From contig NC_084591.1 in the NCBI RefSeq assembly GCF_033807715.1, positions 46,337,868-46,401,867 of the forward strand: a stretch of 64,000 nucleotides of DNA. The letters are read 5' to 3'. The position numbers and the translations under genes were made by a program. Below are positions 14,401 through 26,400 of the stretch, piece after piece (the stretch's first letter is position 1; every line of letters begins with the position of its first letter). The notes beneath the pieces are model-generated. The model had not been told where the DNA came from and searched no databases. It worked only from the letters and a program-made list of their open reading frames with translations. The DNA comes from Cololabis saira (taxonomy: Eukaryota; Chordata; Actinopteri; Beloniformes; Belonidae).

Positions 14401-17400
14401 CATTTTCAAGGGGTTACTGTTAAGCCATTTTATAGCACACTGGCAGCACCTTTGATTTATTTAGTATTGAATAAATAAAAAAATTGAATATTCAGTATTC
14501 ATATTCAGCTGTGGAGCACAGAGGTGGCAGCATCATGTTGTGGGGCTGTCTGCTCCAGTAGGAACTGGAGCTCTTCATAAAATAGACGGCATCATGAAGA
14601 AAGAACTTTACATGGAAATATTATGGGAACATCTCAAGACTTCACCCATGAAGCTAAAAGTTGGGTGCAAATGGGTCTTCTAACTTAGACAATGACCCTA
14701 AGCATGTTTTTGTAGAGATGGTGGTTCTGTCGGAGAATGCCAATCATTTGTCTTGTCTTGTCTACCTCCCCTCCCGTTTCTGTGCTGCAGCTGCAGAGCA
14801 GCCTCACAGAGTTTGAGTTTTCTCAGGAAGAATACCGTCAGCTGCAGGTGGAGTTCTGGTCCCGGTTCTACTCCTGCTGTCTGCAGTACCAGGAGGCTCA
14901 GTCGACTCCTCTCAGTCTGACTGTCAACCAAAAGACCGGCATGGTGTGTCTGCTCCGCAAAGTGAGTAGCGCAGTGAAACCTCCAAGCCTAAAAAAAACA
15001 ATGTTTCTGTGTGCAGACATACAAACCTCTGTGTTTTTCCAGGGCTTTGTGTCTTTCCTGCTGCCGTGTTTTGCTGTGGATCACCTGTACCTGTCCTCCG
15101 ACCAGTACCTGCTTTCTGAAGAGGAGACGCCCATTACTGAGGGTAACACTGAAGTTTTATTCCCTGCAGCTGCTGAGACGCTATCGTGCTGCACAACTCT
15201 CAGCAGAGATTGTTTTGAAGTGAGACGCCTCACTCCGTTGGAAAAACACGTCTGGAGACAATTGTCGACAATGGAATTCATTGTCGACAATTTTCATTAT
15301 CGATTTTTGTCGACGAATCGTTGCAGCCCTATTCCAAAACTTTCACCAGCAGCTGCTCACCAGGTTGTTGACATCGTGGAAATGTGTGCGCTTGCTTGTT
15401 TTGGCACTGATGTCGATGTCTCTATTGTTGGTCCTCAGATCCTGACGTGGGCCGAGACGTTCTGCAGCTGGTTCAGTGTCTCCAGTTGGTCAGCGATGCT
15501 GTTTCTACAGAGATGGCATATGAGATGGAGAAAGCTCTGGAGTATCTGCAGACACCAGAGAAAGCTGCAGATGTTGTCTTGGAAAACATGCTGTGCAATG
15601 ACAAGTAGGTCATCTGACATCTGATTAAATCCCACATGGCGATTTTTACATTACTAGAAGAGTAAGAAAATAATTGAAATGGTGTTCTTTTAAAATGAAC
15701 AAACGTGTGAGCATTACCTTTTTTTTTTTTTATTACTTTTTTTTTTAGGCACAATGTAGGGCTGGGCGATATATCGAGTTTGTTCGATGTATCTCGGCTT
15801 CTACTCTGTGCGATGTACAAAATGACTCTATCGTGAATATTCGAGTATACATTGTCACCCATTTACTTTTAGCCGCGGGCATTCAATTACAAGCTTTTCT
15901 CACTCTCTCGTCTGGTCTCTCCTTCTCAGAGAGATAAAACAAGCGCACCCTGTTAGATCCGTCAGTCACATACTGTCGTGCATCGTTATACGACCAGCTG
16001 CTGATGTCAGCGCTGCTGTCCGGTCCTCCGCTCAGTTCCACCCCGCTTTAACTTTAACTTAACTTTAACTTTCCCAAACTCGGCCTGTTTGCGCCGTGAG
16101 TTAATCCGCGCGGTTGCTACGTGCAACGGACTCTTTTCAAACCACACTGGGATCGTTTAATAAAGACGAGAGGGGATGTTTTCTCCTCGCACGGGCACGG
16201 GTTAGTCACGCCACGCTGATGCAGCTCTAACTATCCGCTCAGTGTGACACGCGTCTGTGCAGCTGAGTCTTTCTCTTCCAGAGCTGAGAAACGTCACCTA
16301 GTGTTGCTTAAATGTGGCCACATGAAATCAATCACTATCATTAAAACAAAGTCAAACAAGACTATATGACGTCATAATTCTAACAATAAGTGAAAGTGAT
16401 GCAAAGTAAAGGAGGGGAGGATGAAACATTGCAGTCCCTACACCTACAATTAGTAGTAGGGCTGAACGATTAATTGCATTTGCGATAATATCGCGATGTG
16501 ATAAAACGAGATTTTCTAACCGCAAAGGCTGCGATTTGACCAGTCACGTGATCTGGTCACGTGATCTGGTCACGTTGCCGGCAGGGAAAAAAAGTCAACA
16601 GTGCCGCGTGTCTGCCTGTAACCTACTGTATCTATCTACCATGGCCTCAGTGTTAGGGCTCGGCCAGGCAGGGCTTTATAAATATATAGGCTTTATAAAT
16701 GTATTAAATATATGAGCGCGGAGTCGGCGAGGCGCTGTGCGCAGCGCCGAGCACGAGCCGGGCGGGCAGTCGCGCTGTGAAGCCGGATTTATGGTTCCGC
16801 GTTAAATCGACGCAGAGCTTACGCCGTAGGTTACGCGGCGACGCGCACCGTACGTTGTGCGTACCGGGTACCCTACGGCGTAGGTTCTGCGTTGGTGTAA
16901 CGCTGAACCATAAATCAGCCTTAAACCACCTGCAGTCCGTCAGCTCTCCGGAGGAGTTACAGAGCGGCTGCGAGTTGCTGGTTCGTTTTGTTAACTCTGT
17001 GAGCTTTATTGGTTTGTTTGTTAGTTTGCTGGTGGTTTTTTTTCTCTCTGGGATTTTTGAGTTATTTATGAAGACGTTCTGAGTTCCCTGTGAGCAGTAG
17101 GCTACTCGAGTTGAGGGGGGATGAAATAAAAAACGGTAAAAATCATCCCCTCCTGAAATAAAAACAGTCCAAATCATCCCCCCCTGTAAAACTGTCATCC
17201 CCCCTTTCCATCCCTTATGTCATTTCATCAATGAATGTGGTTTTACTGCTATTTCAACATTTAGAGTCATCACCAGAAAAATAACACCAGAGAAATAATT
17301 TGTTTGACCATTTTCACCTGTTTCAAGTAAATTTTCACTTTAAATAAGTAGAAAAATCTGCCAGTGGGACAAGATTTATCTTCTTATTACAAGCAAAAAA

Positions 17401-20400
17401 ATCTTGTTCCCCTGGCAGATTTTTCTACTTATTTTAAGTGAAAATCTACTTGAAACAGGTGACATTTTTTGTTTTTTCCAGTGATGAGTCTTGTTTTAAG
17501 TGTAATGAGATTTTTTTTTACTAAAATGAGACATTTTAACTAGAAATAAGAAATATTCTTGTTAAGATTTAGAGTTTTTGCAGTGATCCATTTTACTTAT
17601 CCTGTGAAGGACAGAGTCATATTGATAAGTTCAGAAAAGTGTTTTTTATTGTTGTGTTTTGATGTATTTGATGTAAGCCCAGTGGATATTTAAAGCTTAC
17701 AGAAGGCTGCATTTAACTGCTGCTATGTCATTCCTGCAGTATTTCTGCAGGTGTTTTGGTCACTGCTATTATTTGTAATATATTATATTATTTGTAATCA
17801 GCACAAATTATCTGTCCCCATATGATAAAATCCACCATCCCCCCTGATTATTTTTTTTACAACTCGAGTACTGCCTGTGAGGAAGGTTTTTTGTTCCCTG
17901 TGGGAGTTTTTCTGTGTTTTTCTATCAAACTACGCCTCGTTTTGCCTAAAGTTTAACCCGGTTTGGTGTCGTGCGATTGGGTTCAGAGAGAACAACCCAT
18001 GTGTAGACGTGTTAAAGAGGTAAAGGCACAGATTTGTTTTCTTTATTATTGTAATCTGTGCTTTAAATAAATCTGGCAATGTTTATTATAAAACAGACTG
18101 ATTTATTGCTTGTGTAGTTGAAAAATACATGAGAACAGGACCTTGAAAAAAATAATCGCATATTAAATCGCAATCGCAATATTGAGGAAAAAAATCGCAA
18201 TTAGATTATTTTCAAAAATCGTTCAGCCCTAATTAGTAGTATTATAAAGGTGCGTTAAAGGCCCCTCCTGCTCAGAGCAGCTCATCCAGGTAAAACCAGG
18301 TAAAACCAGGACCAGAACATGTTCTTAGCAGATGTTCTTCAGACGGAGAGTCAGAGAGATGCAACGTGCACTTTCTGTTTTGACATGACACTTTTTATGT
18401 TTGTGCCACTCACTGCTTAGTAACTTTTTAATAAATACACATTTGGTAAATTTGACTTATTCCCCCCTTGCATGAAGTTTAAAATGTAGTTTAAAATTAG
18501 CATATATTAATGCAGTATGAACAAGAATGTAGACATATAGAATCATCAATCATTCAAGGCTAAGGCAAAATATTGAGAGATATATATCGTGTATCGTGAC
18601 ATGGCCTAAAAATATCAATTTTAATAAAAGGCCATATTGCCCAGCCCTAGCACAATGTTTGTTATGGGTTTGATTTCCATACAGATTGGAGCTGTGGCGG
18701 TTTCACACTAGTGTGGCTTTTTTTCTTTTTAAGTTTGACATCACGGATGGAAATGCTGACTTTGAACTAATTTCAAATGTCTTGTGGTTTTCCTGCAGCC
18801 ATAACGTGATTGTAGATATCCAGAACAAACTGCAGGACATCCGGAACCCGACGGCAGCCATCGTGGTGCTGCTGAGGGAGATGGACCTGGAGACGGACTC
18901 GGACCTCGGCGGAGACAGACCCGTCGCACCCGGTAGGAAAACCCAACAGCTTTTTAATCAGTCTCTCACTCAGTCAATCTTGGCGTTTTCTACATTTTCC
19001 ATGATGTGTATGTTGCAGGTCAGAGTCTGAATGTGAGGATCAGTCTGTCCCAGCTGTACAGCAGCAGCTCTGCTGTGTCCGTGGTTTGTCAAGCTGTCTG
19101 TCACATGGCCATGACACGAGCACAGTTCTGCAGAGACCTGTTGATCCTGCAGAAACTCCTCTTGCATTTTGGAGACAATGTAAGTATACATGTACATAAC
19201 TGTTGCATTGCTGGAAGCAAAACCCAAGCTCTGATTTAAGACTCCTAACTCCCAACGTTGTGCAAGTGCTTGCAGTTGGGTAAAAAAGTGTTTGCCGCCT
19301 TCCTGATATCTTATTTTTTTTGTATGTTTGTCACACTGTCTGTTTCAGACATCAAACACGTTTTAAACCTGTTGGACCCAGTTTATGTTCATTTACGTAA
19401 TGATTGAAAAATATACCTAAATAAATATAGTTATGTTTATAATCATGTTACACATAGTGCTTTTAAGCGATTAAAAAAAATTGAGAGATTAAGATCTGTA
19501 ATTAATCTAATTAATCGCTTTTTTTTTATTCTCACCTAAAAATTGCTGAGAAAAGCTCTCAACTTGAAAAGTTTTCCTTTAAATTCATTACATTATTGTG
19601 GTAGATCAAAACATTGATATATAAATGTATAAGGTAATTTATTTATTTTTTTAACAGACTTGAACAGATGCAGTGGTTTTCTTTCTTGTGGAAATGGCAA
19701 AATGGGTCATGCATAATTTGTGCAAAAATGTGTAATTTAAAGCAAAACTGTTCTTGGTTTTGTCCAATTGTATTTTGTCCCCAAAGTTGATTTATACTAA
19801 GATATTCTGTGTGTGCCAAAGGGTGCCATTTTTGCACAATTGCATTGCACATAGACTTGTGCAAACACTTTTTCACACAACTGCATATTTTTGGTTCTGT
19901 TGCTTATGGAGCAAATATGAACAGTCGGCCTTCCCAGGTTGTTCTGACCAACTACCAGTTTGTAACGGCTGTGTTTGTGTCCAGGTGTTTCTAGGTGGGG
20001 GATCCCAGCTGCTTCAACTCCAGCAGGATCTCATTCCTCGGACCTCTCACCTCCTCTCTTCCTATCACCTCTTGAAACACATTAGTCACAGCCTCACGTC
20101 TTCTGTTCCAATGGACGCTATGTGAGTACAAGTACACACCTCAGTGGTAGGGGTGTAACAATATATCGTGCCACAAAATTTTGCGATACAAAAACATCAC
20201 GATACGTGTCGTGGAGGTGACAAACTGTATCGCGATATTGTGTTATTAATATTAATCTATTGTGTTGACTAGTAACGACCGCACCTCGACCCGCGGACCA
20301 AAATCTTCCTCCGCTCAGAAGAAACTAGTACCGTTTTGGTCCCGATCACGGGACTCTTGCAGGGTTTTGATCTCTGAACTTTTACTGATGTAAGGCTGGT

Positions 20401-23400
20401 GTAGAGTTAAGCCTTACCTTATTAAATTAAACCTTTTTGGGGTCGTGAGTAGGATAAACACGGGGACAACTTCTGCTGAGTTCCAGTGTACTTTAATGTC
20501 CCTCAACAGTGTAGGATTTTAGAACATCAACACAGCACCTAGTGCCGTACTGTGGCGTATCACTCCGCCCAATCTAAAACAGACTAATCACTACAGATAA
20601 ACTGACTAGTGTCATTATAGTCCCTGATTTACATCAGAATATAAAGAATATATTTATAAAATAATGAACCCTGAATTACCAAAATAACCTTAACTAAAAT
20701 AAATCTCCTCTTACACTTATAAGGTGAACATGAATCAATCTTTTTTATGATGTAAAAATGTATGTATTTATTTACTTTTATTTATTTATTTATTTAATTT
20801 TAGTTGTTACATTTCTGTAAAAGAAAAAAGTCAAATCATACATGAGAGAAACTGTTTGTGGCAAAATATTTGTACTTGTATGAAACTGAAGATCATAATG
20901 CAAACCTGACATTTACTTTTAGTTCAGTTTGTGGAAAATGGTTGGCCTGGCTTTCTCTTTAAAACTTAAACAGTTATAAAGCATTACAAACTGAAACAAT
21001 AGGGCAAATGCACAGTATTGTTTTGTATTTTGTGTCTTTCAAATAAAAGACTATATTTTCCAGTCCTATGTTCCTCATTCAAGGTTGTTAAAAAAAATAC
21101 TGCTATAATATCGTATCGTTATCGTGACCTCAATATCGTGTACTGTACCGTATGGTGAGATTAGTGTATTGTTACACCCCTATTCAGTATATACCTGTAC
21201 TATATTAAGTTTGAGTGGAAGCTCTGAACTTTCAAAGCCTAATTATGAGTGAGAGAAGGAAGACGTGAGCATATAGACATGTTTCTGTGTTGTTCCAGAG
21301 ACGTGAACCTGCAGCACCTCACAGCGCTGGAGCTGTCGGACTCCCCTGCCGTCTCCACCAGCAGACCGGGTCAGTGACCACACACTCTCTTCAAACATCA
21401 CATATGGAATATTGATGGTGCTATCAGTCTGTCTGAAGATTCATTCAAGCATTTGACACAAAATATAACGCTGCACATGCAGCATTCACACGCTTGTTAG
21501 AAATAGAGGCCCACACATTATTTACCATTTGTAGAAGATTTGTCCATAAATCAAGTGAAGGCACCACTACAGGCATCACTAAAATTGTTAGTGATCGTTT
21601 CCTCGTGTCATATCAATGGTCATAGACCTTTTTCAAGGCATCAAAAACATGACGACATGACTTGATGTCTTGAAAAAGGTCTATGGCCGAAACGTTGGCC
21701 CAATAAACACGAGTACAGTGAGAAGGTGGTGTGTGGGAGTTTTCTTTTATAAATTGTTTACACAATGTTCTAGGAAAGCTGAAAGGGCCAGTTAGGCATG
21801 ACACGGACACACTCGGTTTTGTTTAGTTTGTTTTTTAATGGAGACATTGATTGACAGACAATGGAGGACATTGGTCTTATGAAACTTGCATTACCGTACT
21901 TAGATTTTCTGGGGACTGTGATAAACATGCGGTTCTTCTTCTCTGCAGTGCTGAGTCCTCAGACGGTGGTGGAGCTGTTCTATCAGACTGCAGGCAGGAG
22001 GATGATCATCTCTCAGATGTTCTCTCAGCAGCAGAGCAACTTGCTGCTGCCCTGGAGTCACATGATCTCCACTGTGGTCCAGATGCTGGCTCAGCTGCTG
22101 TATCCTTGATCAAATCTAATGTCTAATGCGTCTGCTGGAAAAGAAGGTAGGAGCAGAAAACGTTGAACTGTAACGGATTTAAGTGGAATGTTCAGGATGA
22201 AGATGAACTGAAAGCTGAAGTATCTGTATAATAAAACTGAACATCACGTTAGAGACACTGATTTAACTGAAGGATATACCAGATCAGAGGCAGCAGACGC
22301 CATGATCAAGTTTAACTTGGGCTGAACCTGCACATGTCAAAATATGTGTTCTGTTTTTAAGACAAAGGGCCAATTCGGTTTGTTGATGATGATAATATAT
22401 ATAATATAATAATAATCAATTTTATTTATAGAGCACTTTTAAAAGATCTCAAAGACGCTTCACAGACACAAAGATAAAACATTGAGATCAAGAAAATAAA
22501 AAATTATAAACCACAGGATTAAAAAAAAAGATAAAGGATAAGAAACGAATCACACATTAAAAGCTGTTCTGAAGGGGTGAGTTTTGAGATGGGATTTGAA
22601 GGTGGGTAAGGAAGTCAGGTTACTGTGAATTAGGGGTGGGACGATACGGGTAACTGACGATTCAATACTGTGGCGATATGTGGCCCCGATAACCATAATA
22701 TCACCATACACCATATCTACCATATTTGATATATTGTAAGAAATTTCATCGATATATCGCGATATATATATAAGGCAGCACGGTGGCTTAGTGGTTTAGC
22801 GGTGGCTTAGTGGTTAGCACTGTTGCCTCACAGCAAGAAGGTCCCCGGTTCGACGGCAGGGGCCTTTCTGTGTGGAGTTTGCATGTTCTCCCCGTGCTTG
22901 CGTGGGTTTTCTCCGGGTACTCCGGCTTCCTCCCACAGTCCAAAAACATGCATATTAGGTTAATTGATGATTCTAAATTGCCCGTAGGTGTGAGCGTGAG
23001 TGTGATTGTGAGCATGGTTTGTGTGTCTATATGTGGCCCTGCGATGGACTGGTGACCTGTCCAGGGTGTAACTCCGGCCTCTCACCTAAAATGAGCTGGG
23101 ATAGGCTCCAGCAGACCCCCGTGACCCCGCAAGGGATAAAGCGGGTAAGATAATGAATGAATGAATGAATGAATCGCGATATATGTGACTGAAAAAGAAA
23201 AAATACCCATAAAAAGGAAAACGTCTGTAGTTATGCATTTATTCAATGCCAAAACTTCATACAATGTACAAAGAAAGTGCATTTGTATATTTCCTCACTG
23301 CCTCCTGGGCTTGTAAATGTAAACACTGAACAGCTGGACAAATTAAAGTGCATGAACAATAATGCGGTGACAACCGCGTAAATCCATTATGTGTGTTGTA

Positions 23401-26400
23401 ATAAAATATCGATATTTGCCGTCAGTTTATCGATTATTTATTGCGACAGAGAGCGCAACAATATATTGCAATGTCGATTTTATTCCCCCACCACTACTGT
23501 GAATAGTAGTTTTGTTCTGATGCACATGTGACCTCTGTGAGCTGCTTCCACATGAATCCCAGCTCTGCACTGGGTTCATGTATCGACTTGCTCTCTTCAT
23601 CACTGAGTCCTCATTTGTTCTGAGTCTTAACTGGTGTCTTCAGTTGGCCCAGTAACCCCGGTTTCCACTTCCCCGAGTGTTTGATGACCAACTGCCAGTA
23701 CACCCAGCTTCAAGTAAGTCTGACTTTTCAGTAAAACCATATCTCTGTTTATGATTCACATGATTAAAACCAGCAGCTGAACTGTGTTTTTGTTTGCATT
23801 GTACTCTGTGCACCAGCACATATTGTTTATTGTGTATTTTTGTACGTAGGAGTACGTGAGACTGATCGGTCCGTGGTGTCAGGTGAACATCGGCTCCTGT
23901 CGCTTCATGCTGGGCCACTGTTACCTGGCAAACGGGGAGGGCCAGAAGGTAGACCCCCGACCGTGAACTCTGACATTCTGCTGCTCCCCTGCGACATGGC
24001 TGTGACATCACTTCCTGCTGTTATTGCCAGGCTCTGCAGTGTTTCCAGGAGGCAGCGACAGAAGTGGAGAAGGAGGAGTTTCTAATGAAGCTGACAGGCG
24101 GTGAGGACGAGGAGGCTCCTCCTAGCCCCAGATTGCATTACTATAACAAGGTAGAGGAGAATGAATCAATACATGTGTCACTGAGTGGGTTTACATGGGA
24201 AGTTTAATTCCTCTTTAATTCAGAATTAAAATTAAATCCCATTTAAAATGAGTAAAAATTACCATGTAAACGCCTGATTCCCAATGAAAATGGCCATTCC
24301 GAATTAAACTTAATTCCGAAGTAAGTGGCTGGTTTATTCTGATTTTAAATCCGAATAAAATAATTCCAGATCATGTAAACACTCATTCCTCTTTAAATTA
24401 ATTCCTGTCTTTCTTTCTGCTCGTACCCTCGCCCGTCTGTCTCCATGATCTTATATTCCACGCTGGGCTGGTTTTCCAAACAAAGTTTCAAGATGGCAGC
24501 AGCAGTAAACGCTGGTCAAGAGCAGAGACCATTTATTTAATAAATAGCTTGGAGGACCTGGAAATAATTAAAAGAACAGATGGCAAGAAACATAGAAATT
24601 GTGAGGTTTTCAAAGTTGTAGTTGTTCAAAGTCGAAATGTCGAGGAAAAAGTAAAATGTCGAGATTAATGTTGAAGTACAATTTCGAGAAAATAGTAGAG
24701 AAAAAAGTCTAAATGTCGAGATTAAAAAAAAGAAAAAAAGGGAAAAAAAGGAAGAAAAAAAAAAAGGTGCTAAAGAGCCGCGGGTTGCCGATCCCTGTCC
24801 TAGACCTTAAGTGGAATTGGAGAAAGCCGATCAAACGTGTTTTCCATGTAAACCTCAATTCGGAATTACTATTTCCATGTAAACTCGAAGTAAAAAGGTT
24901 TCATTCTGAATTATTTAATTCAAAATAATTAATTCCGAATTAAAAACCACCATGTAACCGTGGCCAGTGACTGACAGTTCCAGTTTCCATAAACCTCCAC
25001 GACTCATCAGTGATGTTTGTGTGTTCAGGTGCTGCGGCTGCTGGAGGACGTGGGTCTACCGGAGCTCGTCATCCAGCTGGCCTCTCTAGCCATAAGTGAG
25101 GCCGGAGAACAGGCCGATAACAGTCAGGTATCAAGCACACACATGTTACAACTGTTTTAATTAAGTTAAAAGGGGCATTTTTAACATATTTTTGACGCTG
25201 CAGGCAGCTCTGTGGACGCGAATATTCAAACATCATCTGGACCTGGGACACAACAGTGAAGCCTACGAAGCTCTGACGCAGAATCCAGACAGCAGCATGT
25301 ATTCAAACACACTAGTACACTCACACTCACACTGCATCAAGAAATGAGACACAACATAAACATAAACACATCACAGACTGTGCAAAACTGTTGATCATAA
25401 GCTGAAAGAAGTGACTTGAATGATCTGATCTTTAAAGAGCTACTTGCAGGTTCATTCAGACCCAATGTCCCTTTAAGCTTCAGAAGTGCAGTACACATGT
25501 TGCATGGGTTTCCTAATAGTTTGTGTTTTGTGTTTTAGAAAGAATGTATATATTCTGAGTATAACTGTATGAAATGTGAATGCACAGAAGATCAGTGTGA
25601 AAAAGATTTGAAGTGTAAATGCACAAACGTTTACCACAGTCTTACACAGTCCCTGGCTGTTCAAACACACTGCCCTGAATTTCATGGATACAGTTAATTA
25701 ACACATCCTTTTACTGTTTTTGTGGTTTAAGGCAGCTGGATTGTCTCCGTCAGCTGGTGGTGGTTTTATGTGAGCGCTCTCAACTTCAAGATTTAGTCCA
25801 GTTTCCCTACGTAAACCTGCATGACGAGGTGAGACCTGCAATACTTTTACTATTAATCACTGCAGTGAAATTGATCATATCCTCTTATCTGCTACCTTAA
25901 CTCACTTAACTTATTGATTTTCAAACCTTCAGAGATGCTACCTGCCCGTAGCATCTGCAGAGAAACAACTGTGTAAAACTTAGCATGTAAATCTGATTTC
26001 GTGGTTGACAAATTGTGGTCACGTGACCCTCAGGTGGTTTTCATCATCGAGTCTCGAGCCCGGGGCCTCGACCTGCTGGCGCACAACTACTACGAGCTGC
26101 TGTACGCCTTCCACATTACCAGACACAACTACAGGAAAGGTGAGGTTGCAGCCACAAATATGACTCATGAATGAATTAATGAAATTTGAATGAATGAAAT
26201 GTATTCAGTCATGACAACACAAAAACAACACAACACCAAAAAACATTGTGCACAGCATTAACATTTCACACAAAACCAATAATTGTGTGTTGAACAATGA
26301 CTTAAAAGGCATAGGCTGAAGCAAACTGCTTATAAAAGCCTATCCTATATTACCAACTTTCTTTTTTTGGCTACCGACCTCCAGAAAACCAAAAAGACAA

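Larger units (their letters stand above)
16457..18231. mobile_element. Middle hAT element of the triple nest
   Basis: Ends TAGGGCTGAACGATTAATTG and AATCGTTCAGCCCTA. Perfect 8-bp duplication ATTAGTAG (16,449-16,456 and 18,232-18,239). It carries a small GC-rich MITE and the inner hAT. Confidence 0.93.
15757..18649. mobile_element. Outer hAT element of a triple nest, TAGGGCTGGGCGATAT family
   Basis: Ends TAGGGCTGGGCGATAT and ATATTGCCCAGCCCTA. The 8-bp duplication GCACAATG is perfect (15,749-15,756 and 18,650-18,657). No transposase seen. Without the inner insertions it would be about 1.1 kb. Lies in the intron after window exon 12. Confidence 0.93.
22100..23643 (+). other. U12-type (minor spliceosome) intron of nup160
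   Basis: The 5' splice site is GTATCCTT, an exact match to the U12 GT-AG class. A TCTTAAC motif about a dozen bases before the final AG matches the U12 branch-site consensus TTCCTTAAC. The flanking exons join in frame only at these sites. The intron is 1,544 bp and holds a LINE 3' end plus a hAT element with a SINE inside it. Confidence 0.85.

Noticed and set aside
21626..21710. Hammerhead ribozyme of a Penelope-like element
   Set aside because: The GAAAC phrase is present but I cannot find a CTGATGA core upstream, so the ribozyme cannot be supported.
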